Below, in pieces: positions 1-9,929 of a stretch of 64,000 bases of DNA. The DNA is from Thermohalobaculum sp039033215 (GTDB taxonomy: Bacteria > Pseudomonadota > Alphaproteobacteria > Rhodobacterales > Rhodobacteraceae). The translations under genes and the position numbers were made by a program. Every line of letters begins with the position of its first letter. The stretch's first letter is position 1. The notes beneath the pieces were generated by a model, which saw nothing but the letters and a program-made list of their open reading frames with translations, searched no databases and was not told the DNA's origin. Location of the stretch: contig JBCCDA010000010.1 of assembly GCA_039033215.1 (NCBI GenBank), positions 5,443 to 69,442 on the forward strand, in the 5' to 3' direction.

Positions 1-1367
1 GGATCGATGGGTCCGAGGTCTAGGGCGAGTTCGGCCTCGAGCGCGGCGGCGTGCGACAGAAGCGCTGCGTCGCCGTGCAGCCCGCCGATCATCTGGAGCC
101 CGATCGGCAGGCCGTCCGTCGTGAAGCCGCAGGGCAGCGACAGGGCGGGCGCCGAGGTCATTGTGACGGCGGCCACGATCATCATCCAGTCGATGTAGTT
201 CTCGAAGGCGACACCTTCGCACTCCATCACGGCGGCCATATCAACCGAGAACGGCGGCACGATGGCAGTGGGCGCGAGCAGGAGATCATAGGTCTGGAAC
301 AAGTCCGCATGGCTGGCCGTCATGCGTCCGCGGGTCAGGTTGGCCGCGGCGACGTCGGCGCCTGTTTGGGCGAACCCGTGTTCGATGTTCCAGATGATAT
401 CGTCTTTGAGCTTGTCCTTGTGATCGCGGTAGTGCTGGCCGTGCTTGGCAACGAAGCCGATACCGCGCAGGGTCTGGAAGGCATCACGCGCGCCGGAGTA
501 GTCGGGGTGCGCTTCCTCGACCACCGCACCCAGCGCCTCGAAGCGTCGCGCCGCGGCCTCCGTGATGCGCCGCACCTCGGCATCCACGGGAGTGATCCCG
601 AGATCGGCGGAGTAGGCGACGCGCTTGGGCACCACCGGTGTCTCGGCGGCGACCCGGAACGAGCCCATGTCGGGCTGCGCGAAGGGCTCACGCGGGTGGG
701 CGCCTGCCATGGCGTCGAGAAGCAGCCCGGTGTCGCCGACGTTGCGCCCCATGGGCCCCTGTTGTGGCATGACGTTGAAGGGATCGGACGGCCCGGCCGG
801 CACGATCCCGGGCGACGGGCGGTAGCCGACACAGCCGCAGAAGCTGGCGGGGTTGCGCAACGATCCTCCGAGGTCCGAGCCCTGCGCCAGCCAGGCCTGG
901 CCCGAGACCAGGGCGGCCGCCGCCCCGCCCGAGGACCCGCCCACCGTGCGTGAGAGGTTCCACGGGTTGCGCGTGGCGCCGAAGACCGGGTTGAAGGTCT
1001 GCGATCCGGCCGCGAACTCGGGCACGTTGGACTTGGCGTAGGCAAGGCCGCCGTTCTCCTCGATGCGGGTCGTGACGTAGTCAGATGCCTCGGGCACATG
1101 ATCTGCGTAGATCGGCGACCCTTGTGTCGTGCGCACCCCGGCCAGCGCGTTCGTGTCCTTGATCGCCACCGGAAGTCCGCCCAGTACCCCTGATGCCGCA
1201 TCGGCCCGCGCCCGTGCCCGGTCGAAGCAAAGCGTCGGCAGCGCGTTGATCTTGCCGTCCACTTCGCCCACCCGGGCCTCGAGCGCGTCCAGCACCTCGC
1301 CGCGCGTTACCTCGCCGGATTGCAACAGCGAGAGGATCTCGCGGGCGGTCTTCTGGATCAGGCTCAT
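1..1367 (-). CDS. Amidase signature family protein, 3' end cut by window edge
   Basis: Hydrolase of the amidase signature (AS) family, which cleaves C-N amide bonds. The Ser-cisSer-Lys set is visible: Lys in VAIKD, the Ser-rich loop GGSSGG and the Ser of GSDLGGSLRNPA. The ATG at 1367 opens MSLIQKTARE and is preceded by a purine-rich GGGAGACGATC leader. About 455 residues are present, reading without a stop to base 1, so only a short C-terminal tail is missing. The C-terminal part ends in the usual ALSLPCGFTTDGLPIGLQ-type segment. The substrate cannot be told from sequence; GatA is unlikely because no gatB or gatC lies nearby. It is divergent from the formaldehyde dehydrogenase gene. Confidence 0.9.
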   Translation of the reverse strand, partial: MSLIQKTAREILSLLQSGEVTRGEVLDALEARVGEVDGKINALPTLCFDRARARADAASGVLGGLPVAIKDTNALAGVRTTQGSPIYADHVPEASDYVTTRIEENGGLAYAKSNVPEFAAGSQTFNPVFGATRNPWNLSRTVGGSSGGAAAALVSGQAWLAQGSDLGGSLRNPASFCGCVGYRPSPGIVPAGPSDPFNVMPQQGPMGRNVGDTGLLLDAMAGAHPREPFAQPDMGSFRVAAETPVVPKRVAYSADLGITPVDAEVRRITEAAARRFEALGAVVEEAHPDYSGARDAFQTLRGIGFVAKHGQHYRDHKDKLKDDIIWNIEHGFAQTGADVAAANLTRGRMTASHADLFQTYDLLLAPTAIVPPFSVDMAAVMECEGVAFENYIDWMMIVAAVTMTSAPALSLPCGFTTDGLPIGLQMIGGLHGDAALLSHAAALEAELALDLGPID

Positions 1368-1541
1368 GATCGTCTCCCTGTCGTCTCTCCCCGACGTAGC
1401 GGCCCGGCCCCGGCGCGGCAACGGGCAAGCGGCGCTATCAGGCAGCGATCAGCCCGTCGATTGCCCGTTGGCAAGGCGGCCCGGACATGGTTAGCCTGCC
1501 TTGCGACAAAAGGCCCAGAAAGGCCGCAGAAGGAGGGGATG

Positions 1542-2654
<1,113 letters not shown>

Positions 2655-2670
2655 AGCGTCGCGTTGAAGG

Positions 2671-2710
2671 TTTGCGGTGGCGCGGATCCCGCTCGTCCGC
2701 CCGCCGCAAA
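2671..2710. terminator. Inverted repeat after frmA, probable terminator
   Basis: TTTGCGG (2671-2677) pairs with CCGCAAA (2704-2710), continued inward by an imperfect GC-rich stem around the loop TCCCGCTCG. It begins 17 bases after the frmA stop. There is only a weak T run after it. Confidence 0.5.
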
Positions 2711-2812
2711 TCCATTCAAGTTTAGGTACTTGGTTCGGGTCAGGTAAGGTAACCGCAACTTCTTGGGCGCAAGTCTCCAGCCGACTTTAGAAATACGGGC
2801 ATGGAGACTTCA

Positions 2813-4732
2813 ATGCTGGACAGCTGGCCAATCTCACGCAGAATCAACGTCGCGTTCGCATTTGCGACGGCGACGATCATCGGTTTCGTCACGATCGCTC
2901 TTATGGGCGTCATCCAGCTTGGCGCGATTTTCGGCGACTATCGTGATACGGCACGGCAGAGCCTGCTGATGGGCGACTACGTCGAGGACCTGTTCGAAGC
3001 GCGCATGGCGGCCTTCCGGTACCGCACTGGCGCCGGTGACGCCGCTGCGGCTGACGTGTTCTCGAACATCGAGGAGATCGTCAACGACCCAAGGGCGGCC
3101 CAATTCTACGCCGACAAGCCGGAAACGCTGGCGGAGGTGCGGGCCCTGACTGCTCTTGCATCGGATTACGCCGCGGCATTCAAGGACATGACGGCGCTTC
3201 AGGACAGGCGCAACGTCGAAGTCGAGAAGATGTATGCGGTCGGCACCGATATCCGCAAGGATCTGACGTCAATCATGGAAAGCGCCTTCCGGGACGGTGA
3301 TCCCGAAGCTGCATTCTACGCTGGCCGCGCGCAGCAGGAACTTCTTCTCGCGCGCGTCTATATGGAACGTTACCTGCTCCAGAACGTGGCTGAAGACTAC
3401 ACGACCGCGATCGATCATGCTGAGAAGGCACAGGCAGAAACAACGACGCTGCTGCGTTCGCTTCAGAACCCAACGCGCCGCCAGTTGGCGAACAACGTGG
3501 ACACGGGTCTGGACGCATACGTTGCTCTCAGTGCTGAGGTCTCAAATATCATTGCACAACGCAACCAGGTCAGAACCACTCGTCTGGATACCATCGGTCC
3601 GGAGATGCAGGACCGGTTCGAAGCATTGGTGAACGCAAAGGTTGCCCTTCAGAACGTACTAGGCCCGGAAGGCCAGGGAATCGTGGATTCCAAGACAACT
3701 TTCCTCCCGATTGCGGGTGTCATCGCCGTCCTTCTGGTTCTGACTATGTCGTTTGCTGTGGGCCGCTGGATCACTGGTGCGATCGTGGGTCTGGCTGATA
3801 CGACGGACCGGCTTGCATCTGGTGACCTCAACGTCGCCATCACGGGCACTGAGCACAAGCACGAACTGGGCCGCGTTGCCCGGGCGCTGGAGGTGTTCAA
3901 GGCCAACATGCGTCAGACCGAGACGTTGAAGCAGTCGCTGAAGGACTCGCTCGACAAGGTGCTTGCCGATGCGATGAACAGCTCGGATGCGGTGGCCTCG
4001 ACCGCGGGCGAACTGCTCGAAGCGTCGCAGACCATCAACGATGGCGCCGCGTCACAGGCGTCGTCTGCTCAGGAGGCTGCTGCCGCCGTCGAGGAGATGA
4101 GCGCGAACATGCGTCAATCGGCGGACAACGCGGCGCAAACCGAATCCATCGCAATCAAGGCGGCGGACAACGCGCAGTCTTCGGGACAGGCCGTGGCCAA
4201 CGCTGTCGAAGCGATGAAAACGATCGCCGAGCAGATCACTGTCGTGCAGGAAATCGCGCGTCAGACTGACCTTCTGGCTCTCAACGCCGCTGTCGAGGCA
4301 GCACGCGCAGGAGAGCATGGCAAGGGCTTCGCGGTCGTGGCCTCCGAGGTCCGCAAACTGGCCGAACGCAGCCAGAGTGCTGCGTCCCAGATCTCGGATC
4401 TCTCCGGCCGGACGATGACTGCTGCAAGCGAAGCGGGTGACAAGCTGCAGGCACTGGTGCCTGACATCCAGCGTACCGCTGACCTCGTGCAGGAAATCTC
4501 ATCGGCGATGCAGGAGCAGAACATCGGGGCTGACCAGATCAACGAGGCGATCAGAAGCCTTGATCAGGTTATCCAGCGTAACGCTTCGGCGGCGGACCGT
4601 GCACGCGATCGCGCGGAATCGCTGTCCAGCGAAGCCGAGACGCTGCGCCAGATCATCTCGTCCGTCGACGTGGGTGACGACGATCTGGCAGCTGAAACCG
4701 GCGAGGGCGATGATCTACAACGCGCCGCCTGA
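2813..4732 (+). CDS. Methyl-accepting chemotaxis protein
   Basis: Inner-membrane chemoreceptor that signals to CheA/CheW. Residue order (counted from an upstream in-frame ATG at 2801): TM1 about 17-42, a helical periplasmic sensor of about 255 residues, TM2 about 302-320, HAMP about 321-372, then the cytoplasmic signalling domain with the hairpin tip TDLLALNAAVEAARAGE, which is the CheA/CheW contact region. The start at 2813 (MLDSWPISRR) is preferred because GGAG at 2803-2806 sits 6 bases upstream; the ATG at 2801 has no such site. No che genes are in the window. The sensor resembles helical-bundle types and its ligand is unknown. Its GC content looks lower than that of the neighbouring genes. 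Confidence 0.95.
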   Translation: MLDSWPISRRINVAFAFATATIIGFVTIALMGVIQLGAIFGDYRDTARQSLLMGDYVEDLFEARMAAFRYRTGAGDAAAADVFSNIEEIVNDPRAAQFYADKPETLAEVRALTALASDYAAAFKDMTALQDRRNVEVEKMYAVGTDIRKDLTSIMESAFRDGDPEAAFYAGRAQQELLLARVYMERYLLQNVAEDYTTAIDHAEKAQAETTTLLRSLQNPTRRQLANNVDTGLDAYVALSAEVSNIIAQRNQVRTTRLDTIGPEMQDRFEALVNAKVALQNVLGPEGQGIVDSKTTFLPIAGVIAVLLVLTMSFAVGRWITGAIVGLADTTDRLASGDLNVAITGTEHKHELGRVARALEVFKANMRQTETLKQSLKDSLDKVLADAMNSSDAVASTAGELLEASQTINDGAASQASSAQEAAAAVEEMSANMRQSADNAAQTESIAIKAADNAQSSGQAVANAVEAMKTIAEQITVVQEIARQTDLLALNAAVEAARAGEHGKGFAVVASEVRKLAERSQSAASQISDLSGRTMTAASEAGDKLQALVPDIQRTADLVQEISSAMQEQNIGADQINEAIRSLDQVIQRNASAADRARDRAESLSSEAETLRQIISSVDVGDDDLAAETGEGDDLQRAA

Positions 4733-4753
4733 CGGAGTAACGCTACTGAACCT

Positions 4754-4772
4754 CCGCCCTCTCAGAGGGCGG
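4754..4772. terminator. Bidirectional terminator hairpin between convergent genes
   Basis: CCGCCCTCT and AGAGGGCGG form a perfect inverted repeat around one base. It lies between the chemoreceptor and the convergent lipoprotein gene and contains the TGA stop (4762-4764) of the latter. Confidence 0.65.
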
Positions 4773-5241
4773 GGGTAATCCGACTTCTTCCTCGAGAGCC
4801 TTCCTGGACGTAGACTGTCGAACCGACCGGAATCTCTGGTTGCGGACCCTGAACCACGGTGACCAGGTTTCCTCCGGTGTCGCGCACGATGTACTCAATG
4901 GCCGGTTGACGCTTCGCCTCTTCTTCGACCAAAGAGCCGACGATCGCGCCACTAAGGGCCCCACCTGCAATCGCCGCAGCCTTTCCAGTTCCCTGGCCGA
5001 AAATCGAACCGAGAAAGCCGCCGGCGACACCGCCTACTAGCTGACCAGTCCTGTTCTCCTCGAGCAGGGCGCCCTCCTCGACCTCGACATAGCGCGCACT
5101 CTGAATGACACCTTCATAGGTGCGCACGACATCGCCGACGGAAGCGCCATCATATGTCCCCGGGTCGATCTGCCGTGCGCAACCAACCAATGCCACCGCA
5201 CCCGTCAAAACCATCGCTGCCACCAATACGCGTGCACGCAT
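4762..5241 (-). CDS. Glycine-zipper outer-membrane lipoprotein (SlyB/Pcp-like)
   Basis: 159 residues. The signal peptide ends in a lipobox ALVG-C21, so this should be a lipoprotein. Residues 66-104 form a glycine-zipper hairpin (GGVAGGFLGSIFG, then AGGALSGAIVG), as in SlyB/Pcp and Rick_17kDa_Anti proteins that sit in the outer membrane. The C-terminal part is a basic, soluble segment. The ATG at 5241 directly precedes the signal sequence and has GGGAG 9 bases upstream; longer in-frame extensions give an unlikely Arg-rich leader. It is a single gene convergent with the chemoreceptor. A role in envelope integrity is inferred from the family. Confidence 0.85.
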   Translation of the reverse strand: MRARVLVAAMVLTGAVALVGCARQIDPGTYDGASVGDVVRTYEGVIQSARYVEVEEGALLEENRTGQLVGGVAGGFLGSIFGQGTGKAAAIAGGALSGAIVGSLVEEEAKRQPAIEYIVRDTGGNLVTVVQGPQPEIPVGSTVYVQEGSRGRSRITPAL

Positions 5242-5396
5242 CACTGCCGTCTCCCTCTCTGCAAAAAAACTACCGCCGGGCATCGCCCGTCCAGCATACT
5301 GCGTTCGAAACGTTCCTCGCCCTTGCTTCCGTCGCGGCGCTTGCGTCTGCCGCGAGCGTACCTTACGCCTCCGCGTCGGCAAGACGGAGGGTGCGC

Positions 5397-6767
5397 ATGT
5401 CCATTCCCCAACAGGGCGGCGGCCCGATCGAGAGCCAGGATGATCTGGCAAGCTACCTGGCGGACGGGTGCAAGCCTAAAGACCAATGGCGGATTGGCAC
5501 CGAGCACGAGAAGTTTGGCTATTGCCGGGATACGCTGCAGCCGCTGCCTTATGAAGGCGCGCGCTCGATCAAGGCGGTCCTCGAAGGCCTGCGTGACGAC
5601 TACGGCTGGGAGCCGCTGACAGAAGGTGGCAACATAATCGGCCTTACCAAGGACGGCGCCAACGTGAGCCTTGAACCTGGGGGGCAGCTGGAGCTCTCGG
5701 GCGCCCCGCTCGAGACCATCCACCAGACATGCGACGAGGTGAACGATCACCTGGCCGAGGTGAAGTCCATCGCTGACCGTATCGGTGTGGGGTTCATCGG
5801 CCTGGGAGCTGCGCCGATCTGGGCGCACGAAGACATGCCGATGATGCCCAAGGGCCGGTACGAACTGATGACGCGGTACATGGGCGAGGTCGGTACCCAT
5901 GGCACCCAGATGATGTACCGCACATGCACCGTTCAGGTGAACCTCGACTTCGCGACCGAGGCTGACATGGTCCAGAAGTTGCGCGTCGCGCTGGCGCTGC
6001 AGCCGGTTGCGACGGCGCTGTTCGCGAATTCACCGTTCTTCGAGGGCAAGCCGAACGGGCATGTGAGCTGGCGAAGCCGCATCTGGCGGGATCTGGATGC
6101 GGATCGCACCGGAATGCTGCCGTGGGTATTCGAGGACGGCATGGGCTTCCAGCGCTGGGTGGATCATGCGCTGGATGTGCCGATGTACTTCGTCTACCGC
6201 GACGGGGTCTACATTGATGCGCTGGGTCAGTCATTTCGCGACTTCCTCGACGGCAAGCTGCCCGCGCTCCCGGGTGAGGTGCCAACGCTCAGCGATTGGG
6301 CGGATCATCTGACCACGATTTTCCCCGAGGCCCGGATCAAGAAGTTCATCGAGATGCGTGGCGCCGACGGGGGGCCGTGGCGCAAGCTCTGCGCCTTGCC
6401 CGCCTTTTGGGTTGGCCTGATGTACGATCAGACGGCGCTGGACAACGCCTGGGATCTGGTCAAGGACTGGACCGCCGAAGAACGCGAGCAGCTGCGCGTC
6501 GACGCATCCGTCAAGGGCTTGAAGGCGGAAGTGCGCGGCCGGCCGGTGCTGGACATCGCGCGCGACTGCCTGGCGATCGCGGAATCGGGGCTGAAAGCGC
6601 GGGCCTGTCCTGGCGCAGGTGGCCTCATTGGAGACGAGACGCATTTCCTGAACGCGCTCAAGGACAGCGTCGAGCGCGGCGAGACCCCCGCGGAAGAGCT
6701 GTTGGCCGAGTATCACGGCCGTTGGGGCGGCGATCTGACAAAAATTTACGCCGCCCACAGCTACTGA
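5397..6767 (+). CDS. gshA: Glutamate-cysteine ligase, class II (plant type)
   Basis: First enzyme of glutathione synthesis: ATP-dependent joining of L-glutamate and cysteine to gamma-glutamylcysteine. 456 residues, the usual size of the alphaproteobacterial / plant GSH1 type. Recognisable parts are GTEHEKFGY near residue 37, LEPGGQLELSG, and the MMYRTCTVQVNLDF segment. The ATG at 5397 has GGAGG (5386-5390) 6 bases upstream; earlier in-frame starts overlap the divergent lipoprotein gene and add an unconserved leader. It lies between two glutathione-dependent formaldehyde genes (frmA, fghA). gshB is not in the window. A second GCS2-fold enzyme is at 21713. Confidence 0.95.
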   Translation: MSIPQQGGGPIESQDDLASYLADGCKPKDQWRIGTEHEKFGYCRDTLQPLPYEGARSIKAVLEGLRDDYGWEPLTEGGNIIGLTKDGANVSLEPGGQLELSGAPLETIHQTCDEVNDHLAEVKSIADRIGVGFIGLGAAPIWAHEDMPMMPKGRYELMTRYMGEVGTHGTQMMYRTCTVQVNLDFATEADMVQKLRVALALQPVATALFANSPFFEGKPNGHVSWRSRIWRDLDADRTGMLPWVFEDGMGFQRWVDHALDVPMYFVYRDGVYIDALGQSFRDFLDGKLPALPGEVPTLSDWADHLTTIFPEARIKKFIEMRGADGGPWRKLCALPAFWVGLMYDQTALDNAWDLVKDWTAEEREQLRVDASVKGLKAEVRGRPVLDIARDCLAIAESGLKARACPGAGGLIGDETHFLNALKDSVERGETPAEELLAEYHGRWGGDLTKIYAAHSY

Positions 6768-6777
6768 CGGGGCAAGG

Positions 6778-7317
6778 CTATTCGACGCCGATGTGGAAGA
6801 CTGCCCAGACCTGCAGGCCGTTGAACAATTCTTGCAGATCCGGGTCCGTGGTCGGGGCAAAGATCACCATCGCCGGCCCGTAGTCGCCGATGGCCAGCGA
6901 TGCGCCGTCGGCCTCGATCGCCAGGATCGGCGCATGCGCTTCCATGAACGCGATCTCCATAGGCACACCGTAGCCGTCCAACGCCGTCACCATGATGCTG
7001 TCGCCCGCCGACCCGGCCAGCGCCAACACGTCGCGCAACAACGGGCCCGTGAAGATCGCGTCGGCCCCATCCTGCCCCAGCGGAGCCGTGACCGTGACCT
7101 GTGGCAGGGCCGCGATGTCCGCCCGTGTCACGGCGAAGGCGCTGTCGAAGGCGATGTCATGCGCGCCCAGCATCGTGAAATCGTCTTCGGAAGACGGGCC
7201 GCGGTTGCTTTCGGCGATGGCCCCGGAGAGCGTCAGGATCGGCGGCTCACCCGCCGACGCCAGCGGTGTTGTGAGAAGCAGGACTGCGGCGAGGATGGCG
7301 GCGACACGGCGAACCAT
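6778..7317 (-). CDS. Secreted protein resembling an oxidoreductase molybdopterin-binding domain
   Basis: 179 residues with a Sec signal peptide (cleavage near LASA-GE, residue 22). The mature part carries FTGPLLRDVLALAG and MVTALDGYGVPM, which resemble the small stand-alone periplasmic proteins annotated as the SUOX-like molybdopterin-binding fold. The cofactor-ligand cysteine of true sulfite oxidases is not seen, so it probably does not bind molybdenum and may be a ligand-binding or partner protein. It is convergent with gshA, with only 10 bases between the stops. Function unknown; family assignment moderate. Confidence 0.7.
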   Translation of the reverse strand: MVRRVAAILAAVLLLTTPLASAGEPPILTLSGAIAESNRGPSSEDDFTMLGAHDIAFDSAFAVTRADIAALPQVTVTAPLGQDGADAIFTGPLLRDVLALAGSAGDSIMVTALDGYGVPMEIAFMEAHAPILAIEADGASLAIGDYGPAMVIFAPTTDPDLQELFNGLQVWAVFHIGVE

Positions 7318-7401
7318 AAGCTGCTCCTGTCATGAGGACCGATCGTCGGAGCGTACGAACGGGGGCCACACCACGCAAGCCCACACCCCTGGGCCGCAAG
7401 T

Positions 7402-7701
7402 CTAGAAATCGAAGATGTCGCCCAGAAGATCCGTCACCGGGTTCTCGCGCTTCTTGCGGCGCCGCGCGCGCGTGCTCTGCCTGTCATCGTCGTATTCGTC
7501 CCGATGGACCTGCTGATAGCCCTGCGTGGCTTGCGGAGGTGGCGGGGGCGGCGGCGCGGTGTAGGCGCTGGCGCTGCGCTCGATGATCTTGTCCAGCTCG
7601 CCCCTGTCCAGCCAGACACCCCGGCATGATGGGCAATAATCGATCTCGACCCCACTGCGGTCGGCCATCACGAGTTGGGTGCCGTCGATCGGACATTGCA
7701 T
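7402..7701 (-). CDS. Small zf-TFIIB-type zinc-ribbon protein
   Basis: 99 residues. The N terminus MQCPIDGTQL and YCPSCRGVWLDRGELD (residues about 22-37) form the paired Cys motifs of the zf-TFIIB domain, followed by a proline/glutamine linker (about 50-60), a basic stretch and the C terminus LLGDIFDF. The ATG at 7701 has AAGGAG 7 bases upstream. Such proteins are common and uncharacterised; nucleic-acid or protein binding is inferred. The gene is divergent from fghA. Confidence 0.88.
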   Translation of the reverse strand: MQCPIDGTQLVMADRSGVEIDYCPSCRGVWLDRGELDKIIERSASAYTAPPPPPPPQATQGYQQVHRDEYDDDRQSTRARRRKKRENPVTDLLGDIFDF

Positions 7702-7841
7702 GGGCGTTCTCCTTTGCTGCTGCGGGGGATGTGGGGGTCCCCGCTGTCGGTTGCAATCGGAGTGCCCGCGAGATCGTGCGCCCGCTTGCAGGCCTCCCGG
7801 CGCGCGCCTAAGAGGGGGCAACGAACAAGGGGGAGGCCCAT

Positions 7842-8666
7842 ATGGACACGATTTCAGAGACCGGCGCCTTTGGTGGTGTGCAGGGCGTCTATGCGCACAA
7901 GGCGAAGACCACCGGCTGCGAGATGACCTTTGCGGTCTACCTGCCGCCCGCCGCACAGAAGGGGCGGGTGCCGTGCTTGTGGTATCTCTCGGGTCTGACA
8001 TGCACGCACCAGAACGCGATGGAGAAGGCGGGTGCCCAGGGCTGGGCGGCGCGCCACGGCATTGCGCTGGTGTTCCCCGACACCTCGCCCCGGGGTGAGG
8101 GTGTCGCCAATGACGATGACTTTGCGCTGGGCCAGGGTGCCGGGTTCTATGTGGACGCGACCGAAGCGCCATGGGCGCCCCATTTCAGTATGTACTCCTA
8201 CGTGGTGCGCGAGCTTCAGGCGTTGGTCGTCGATGCCTTTCCCGTGGCCGAGGACCGCCAGGGCATCACCGGACATTCCATGGGCGGGCACGGTGCGCTG
8301 ACCCTGGCGATGCGCAACCCGGAGCTCTACCGGGCGGTGTCCGCTTTCGCGCCGATTGTGCACCCCACGGCGAGCGCCTGGGGACGCGTGCAGCTGGGTG
8401 CTTACCTGGGGGCGGATGAGAGCGCCTGGCAGGGGCATGATGCGACCCTGCTGCTCAGGAGTGCCGGGTGGTCGCGCGACCTCCTGATCGACCAGGGATC
8501 ATCCGACCAGTTCCTGGATCTGCTCAAGCCCGAAGCGTTCTCCGCCGCCCTGGCCGAGACCCGGACCGCAGGCACTTTCCGGATGCAGACGGGCTACGAC
8601 CACTCCTATTATTTCGTGGCGAGCTTCATGGAAGATCACGTCCGCTGGCACGCCGAGCGGTTGTGA
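7842..8666 (+). CDS. fghA: S-formylglutathione hydrolase
   Basis: Cytosolic esterase-D-family serine hydrolase converting S-formylglutathione to formate and glutathione, the step after FrmA. 274 residues, normal length. The nucleophile elbow GHSMGGHGAL places the catalytic serine at residue 146; YLSGLTCTHQN (about 48-58) is the family's oxyanion/cysteine region, and DHSYYF near the end supplies the catalytic histidine. GGGGGAGG lies just upstream of the ATG. Together with frmA and gshA it makes a dispersed glutathione-dependent formaldehyde detoxification set. A strong hairpin follows. Confidence 0.96.
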   Translation: MDTISETGAFGGVQGVYAHKAKTTGCEMTFAVYLPPAAQKGRVPCLWYLSGLTCTHQNAMEKAGAQGWAARHGIALVFPDTSPRGEGVANDDDFALGQGAGFYVDATEAPWAPHFSMYSYVVRELQALVVDAFPVAEDRQGITGHSMGGHGALTLAMRNPELYRAVSAFAPIVHPTASAWGRVQLGAYLGADESAWQGHDATLLLRSAGWSRDLLIDQGSSDQFLDLLKPEAFSAALAETRTAGTFRMQTGYDHSYYFVASFMEDHVRWHAERL

Positions 8667-8697
8667 CGGGGCGGGCAAGCGCGGCGAGGTAGACGGA

Positions 8698-8720
8698 CAA
8701 GCGCGGCGCAGCCGCGCTTG
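8698..8720. terminator. Perfect 10-bp stem hairpin between fghA and ccrM
   Basis: CAAGCGCGGC (8698-8707), loop GCA, GCCGCGCTTG (8711-8720). It serves both convergent genes. The left arm is also present as an exact direct copy at 8676-8685, so two alternative pairings are possible. Confidence 0.7.
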
Positions 8721-8753
8721 ACACGATGCTGGTACCCGGCCGGACCGGCTTGA

Positions 8754-9842
8754 TCAGTCCCCGAGCTCGGCGCGCAGCTGCTGGCGGAGCACGTCGATCG
8801 GTTTGGGCTGGCCGTCCTGCGTGTAGTGCCAGTAGGTCCAGCCATTGCAGGACGGGGCGCCTTCGAGCTCGGCGCCGACCTGGTGGATCGATCCCTTCGT
8901 GTCCAGACGGCCCGAGGCCACCAGGGTGCCGTCCGCCCGGACCCTCGCCGTGTGGCGTCCATTGAGCGAGGTGAGCACATCGCCCGGTTCAAGCAGCCGT
9001 CGCTCGACCAGTTGGCCGAAGGGGATGCGGGGCTGGGCGCGCTTGCCCGTGGTCACCTTCAGCACCTCCGCGTCGTGCTTGCGGACCTTGGCAAGCCGTC
9101 TGGTCGCGGCATCGCGGTAGGCGCTCTCGCGTTCGATCCCGATCCAGCGGCGGCCCAACCGCTTGGCGACGGCCCCGGTGGTTCCGGTGCCGAAGAAAGG
9201 GTCTAGCACCACGTCGCCGGGGTTGGTCGCACCGACCAGGACCCGATGCAGCAGCGCCTCTGGTTTCTGGGTCGGATGCGCCTTCGCGCCATCGTCACCC
9301 TTCAACCGCTCGGCGCCCGCGCAGATCGGCAGCACCCAGTCCGAGCGCATCTGCAGCCCTTCGTTCAGCGCCTTGAGCGCGTCATAGTTGAAGGTAGGCT
9401 TCGAGGTCTCTGATTTTGCAGCCCAAATGAGCGTCTCGTGTGCATTCGTCAACCGTTTGCCACGGAAGTTCGGCATCGGGTTGGTCTTGCGCCACACCAC
9501 GTCGTTCAGGATCCAGAAGCCCTGATCCTGCAGCTTAGTGCCCAGGCGGAAGATATTGTGATAACTGCCGATTACCCAGATGGCCCCATCGGGCTTCAGC
9601 AGGCGCCGGGCCTCGGTCAGCCAGGCTTCGGTGAAGCGGTCATAGGCGGCGAAGCTGTCGAACCGGTCCCAGGCATCGTCAACAGCGTCGACGCGGGAGT
9701 TGTTCGGCCGGTGCAGCTCGCCCTTCAGCTGCAGATTGTAGGGTGGATCTGCGAAGATCAGGTCGACCGAGGCATCCGGCAGCCCGCGCATCACCTCGAT
9801 GCAATCGCCGTCAAGAATCGTATCGAGGGCGAGCTTGGTCAT
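8754..9842 (-). CDS. ccrM: Cell-cycle-regulated DNA adenine methyltransferase (GANTC)
   Basis: Orphan beta-class N6-adenine methyltransferase that methylates GANTC late in the alphaproteobacterial cell cycle. 362 residues. The catalytic motif DPPYNLQLKG (32-41) comes before the SAM-binding FFGTGTTG (216-223), which is the beta-class order. The C-terminal domain with GRHTARVRADGTL and SCNGWTYWHY is typical of CcrM and absent from most other methyltransferases. The ATG at 9842 has AGGAG 7 bases upstream; an upstream in-frame start at 9896 lacks one. No restriction gene is nearby. Two GANTC sites lie just upstream, suggesting methylation-dependent self-control. Confidence 0.96.
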   Translation of the reverse strand: MTKLALDTILDGDCIEVMRGLPDASVDLIFADPPYNLQLKGELHRPNNSRVDAVDDAWDRFDSFAAYDRFTEAWLTEARRLLKPDGAIWVIGSYHNIFRLGTKLQDQGFWILNDVVWRKTNPMPNFRGKRLTNAHETLIWAAKSETSKPTFNYDALKALNEGLQMRSDWVLPICAGAERLKGDDGAKAHPTQKPEALLHRVLVGATNPGDVVLDPFFGTGTTGAVAKRLGRRWIGIERESAYRDAATRRLAKVRKHDAEVLKVTTGKRAQPRIPFGQLVERRLLEPGDVLTSLNGRHTARVRADGTLVASGRLDTKGSIHQVGAELEGAPSCNGWTYWHYTQDGQPKPIDVLRQQLRAELGD

Positions 9843-9885
9843 GGCGGTCTCCTGCTGTTGGTGCCGCGAAGATACGGGAAATATT

Positions 9886-9910
9886 GAATCCGTCAATAAT
9901 GTTTTGAATC
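9886..9910 (-). promoter_or_regulatory. Paired GANTC sites in the ccrM leader
   Basis: GAATC occurs at 9886-9890 and 9906-9910, 20 bp apart, in the AT-rich gap upstream of ccrM. These are targets of the encoded enzyme. Paired GANTC sites in the ccrM leader are known from Caulobacter, where they help shut the promoter off after methylation. A full CtrA box (TTAA-N7-TTAA) was not found. Confidence 0.6.
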
Positions 9911-9929
9911 ATTAAGTTATGAGAGAAAC

